From NCBI RefSeq assembly GCF_004795735.1, contig NZ_CP039247.1, positions 744,001-808,000 of the forward strand: a DNA stretch of 64,000 nucleotides, written 5' to 3'. This DNA is from Corynebacterium endometrii. Lineage in GTDB: Bacteria; Actinomycetota; Actinomycetes; Mycobacteriales; Mycobacteriaceae. The translations under genes were made by a program, and so were the position numbers. The notes under the pieces were generated by a model. The model searched no databases, was not told the origin of the DNA, and saw nothing but the letters and a program-made list of their open reading frames with translations. This document shows positions 62,765-64,000 of the stretch, in pieces (the stretch's first letter is position 1; the number at the start of each line of letters is the position of its first letter).

Positions 62765-63370
62765 ATGACCACTGACTCAACGCCCACCACTTTGCAAGAG
62801 GAGTTCTCCTCCCGGCTTGCAGGCCATGAACTGCTGGATATGCCGGAGCCGGATGACGCGTTCCTCCTCGCCGCCGAAGAGCAGAAGGAACTGTCAGCCC
62901 GCCGCCGTGCGCTGATCGTATTGGTGACGGACCATCCTGAGCAGGACTCAGAGGACAACGCCCGCCTCTGCTCCGAACTACTCGCGGAGGCCAACTTTGA
63001 GGTAGATGGAGCGGTGGTCGTCCGCTCGAAGAAGTCCAAGATTCGTGAGGCGATAGAAACCGGCGTCATTGGCGGCGTAGACCTGGTTCTCACGGTCGGC
63101 GGCACCGGGGTTGGGCCGCGCGATAAGACGCCTGAGGCGACCCGCGCCATGCTGGACCAGATGGTCCCCGGTGTGGCGCAAGCCCTGCGCTCGTCCGGAC
63201 AGGCCTGCGGAGCGGTAGATGCCTGCACGTCCCGCGGAATATCCGGCGTATCCGGCTCCACCGTCATCGTGAACTTAGCGTCTTCTCGCGCGGCGGTGCG
63301 AGACGGCATGGCCACCTTGACTCCTCTCGTTCACCACTTGGTGGACCAGCTCCAGCGTTACAGCGTGTAG
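62765..63370 (+). CDS. moaB: MoaB/Mog-family molybdopterin-binding protein
   Basis: A 201-residue protein with the MoaB/Mog fold: LIVLVTDHPEQDSEDN and LVLTVGGTGVGPRDKTPEAT (molybdopterin binding). A 45-residue N-terminal extension is present. It is thought to adenylylate molybdopterin for cofactor insertion. I start it at the ATG at 62765 (AAGGAG upstream); the ATG at 62747 is less well placed. It follows pepD, as moaB2 follows pepD in mycobacteria. Confidence 0.88.
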   Translation: MTTDSTPTTLQEEFSSRLAGHELLDMPEPDDAFLLAAEEQKELSARRRALIVLVTDHPEQDSEDNARLCSELLAEANFEVDGAVVVRSKKSKIREAIETGVIGGVDLVLTVGGTGVGPRDKTPEATRAMLDQMVPGVAQALRSSGQACGAVDACTSRGISGVSGSTVIVNLASSRAAVRDGMATLTPLVHHLVDQLQRYSV

Positions 63371-63472
63371 CTGCCCTGGGCACTGGGAAAAGGCACTGAA
63401 AAGTTAGAAGACGGGGAGCCGACTGACACAAGCCGGCTCCCTAATGGTCACGCGCGAAGGGGACGAACAATA

Positions 63473-63718
63473 ATGGCGGAAAGGCAAGCGGCTGGTAGCA
63501 GGCGTAGGAGGGCGGTGCGTCGGTCGGATGCGGCGGACTATGACCGCACGGCCGATTCGCCGCGTTTTAATTCAGCTTTTGATGACTCGGGCGAACTCAA
63601 GCCGCGCTCCACGGATGGAGAGCGCCCCGTGGAGTTCGACGAGCATGCTGATGACACCCCAACAGGTGAGGCATTCTGGCGCGAACAGATTCCGCCCCAT
63701 TTCGGCGGGGAATCCTAA
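63473..63718 (+). CDS. Small acidic/basic protein, conserved hypothetical
   Basis: An 81-residue protein with a basic start (RRRRAVRRSDAA) and an acidic, Asp-rich middle, ending FWREQIPPHFGGES. It has no membrane segment or recognised domain. GAAGGGGAC lies before the ATG. It lies 102 nt after moaB, and a small hairpin (63414-63441) is in that gap. A strong terminator follows. Conservation is inferred from its clear ribosome binding site and position only. Confidence 0.55.
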   Translation: MAERQAAGSRRRRAVRRSDAADYDRTADSPRFNSAFDDSGELKPRSTDGERPVEFDEHADDTPTGEAFWREQIPPHFGGES

Positions 63719-63726
63719 AACATGGA

Positions 63727-63766
63727 AAAGCCGGGGCCTAGTTCTTCAAAACTAGGCCCCGGCTTT
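63727..63766. terminator. Bidirectional terminator before mscL
   Basis: A perfect 17-bp hairpin (63727-63743 with 63750-63766, 6-nt loop) whose arms start with AAAGCC and end GGCTTT. It separates the plus-strand hypothetical gene from the convergent mscL. Confidence 0.9.
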
Positions 63767-63820
63767 GCAAGGCGTTGCCTCCCATCGCGAGGAATTAGGG
63801 AGCCGCAACCCGGGCGGGAA

Positions 63821-64000
63821 TTAAAGCTGTGGCTTATCGATGCCGGTGGTGCCGTTAACGCCGCCCTGGTTCTGGGCCAGGAGGTCACGGATCTCGGTGA
63901 GCAGCTCATCGGTGGTAGGGGCCGGAGCATCCTCTGGGACGCCGGCACGGCGCTTCTGCAGTTCGTTCAGCTTGTTCATCGGGACGACGAAGATGAAGTA
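63821..64000 (-). CDS. mscL: Large-conductance mechanosensitive channel (C-terminal part only)
   Basis: The last 59 residues of MscL, cut by the right edge. The visible part begins in the second helix (YFIFVVPMNKLNELQKRRAG) and ends with the cytoplasmic helix TTDELLTEIRDLLAQNQGG and a short tail. MscL opens under membrane tension to release solutes during osmotic downshock. The position after moaB is the same as in mycobacteria. Confidence 0.92.
   Translation of the reverse strand, partial: YFIFVVPMNKLNELQKRRAGVPEDAPAPTTDELLTEIRDLLAQNQGGVNGTTGIDKPQL

Noticed and set aside
1-64000. CRISPR arrays, toxin-antitoxin pairs or prophage structural genes
   Set aside because: No regularly spaced repeats, no recognisable toxin-antitoxin pair and no phage genes were seen in the window.

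Overview
The window reads as chromosomal DNA of a Corynebacterium. Marker genes point that way: an AmtR-type nitrogen regulator, a mycoredoxin, a PerM-like protein just upstream of purN-purH, a gentisate cluster in the C. glutamicum order, and the actinobacterial run rpmF - mprA - htrA/pepD - moaB - mscL. Many genes also have a -10 hexamer 6-7 nt before the start codon, as in leaderless corynebacterial mRNAs. The species cannot be fixed from the sequence alone.

1-15.5 kb is a catabolic region. A gentisate / 3-hydroxybenzoate cluster (genF partial, genD, genR on the minus strand; genK, genH on the plus strand) is followed by a YczE-like membrane protein, an intact IS256-family element (about 6191-7658) and an MFS transporter. 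A minus-strand operon (15314 to 9493) then encodes a 3-hydroxyanthranilate meta-cleavage route: semialdehyde dehydrogenase, 4-oxalocrotonate decarboxylase, RidA-type 2-aminomuconate deaminase, 3-hydroxyanthranilate dioxygenase, ACMS decarboxylase and an aromatic-acid symporter. A LysR gene diverges from it. Kynurenine-side genes and the final hydratase, aldolase and aldehyde dehydrogenase are not in the window.

16.8-24.8 kb starts with a 3-hydroxyacyl-CoA dehydrogenase and a secreted lipase. It then becomes an AT-richer accessory pocket holding a decayed IS256 transposase, small membrane-protein genes, a frameshifted exported Gly/Ala-rich protein, a short Cys/Gly/Ala-rich in-frame tail behind a stop codon, a probable DUF3800 relic and a second intact IS256-family element with an 8-bp target duplication. 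The pocket ends at a tRNA-Arg(CCU). Its composition and small secreted/membrane products resemble decayed bacteriocin/immunity modules, but that is inference.

24.9-44.4 kb is core chromosome: cysQ-thyA-folA-mycoredoxin, lhr - lactate dehydrogenase - Nei-type glycosylase, DedA, YccF, an SDR, pgi, a trypsin-like lipoprotein, an Na+/H+ antiporter, chorismate mutase and pcrA. 44.4-51 kb carries two M23 peptidase genes with GTTAC-type upstream repeats, flanking an ABC exporter with its PadR regulator.

51.4-64 kb runs perM-like, purN, purH, amtR, a DUF294-like protein, then two divergent groups of ribosomal protein genes (rpmB-rpmG-rpsN-rpsR and rpmE2-rpmF). All six lack the zinc-binding cysteine pairs of their families. 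Next come mprA, htrA/pepD, moaB, a small conserved protein and mscL (cut by the edge). The sensor kinase gene mprB, normally between mprA and pepD, is absent and replaced by about 420 bp of apparently non-coding DNA.
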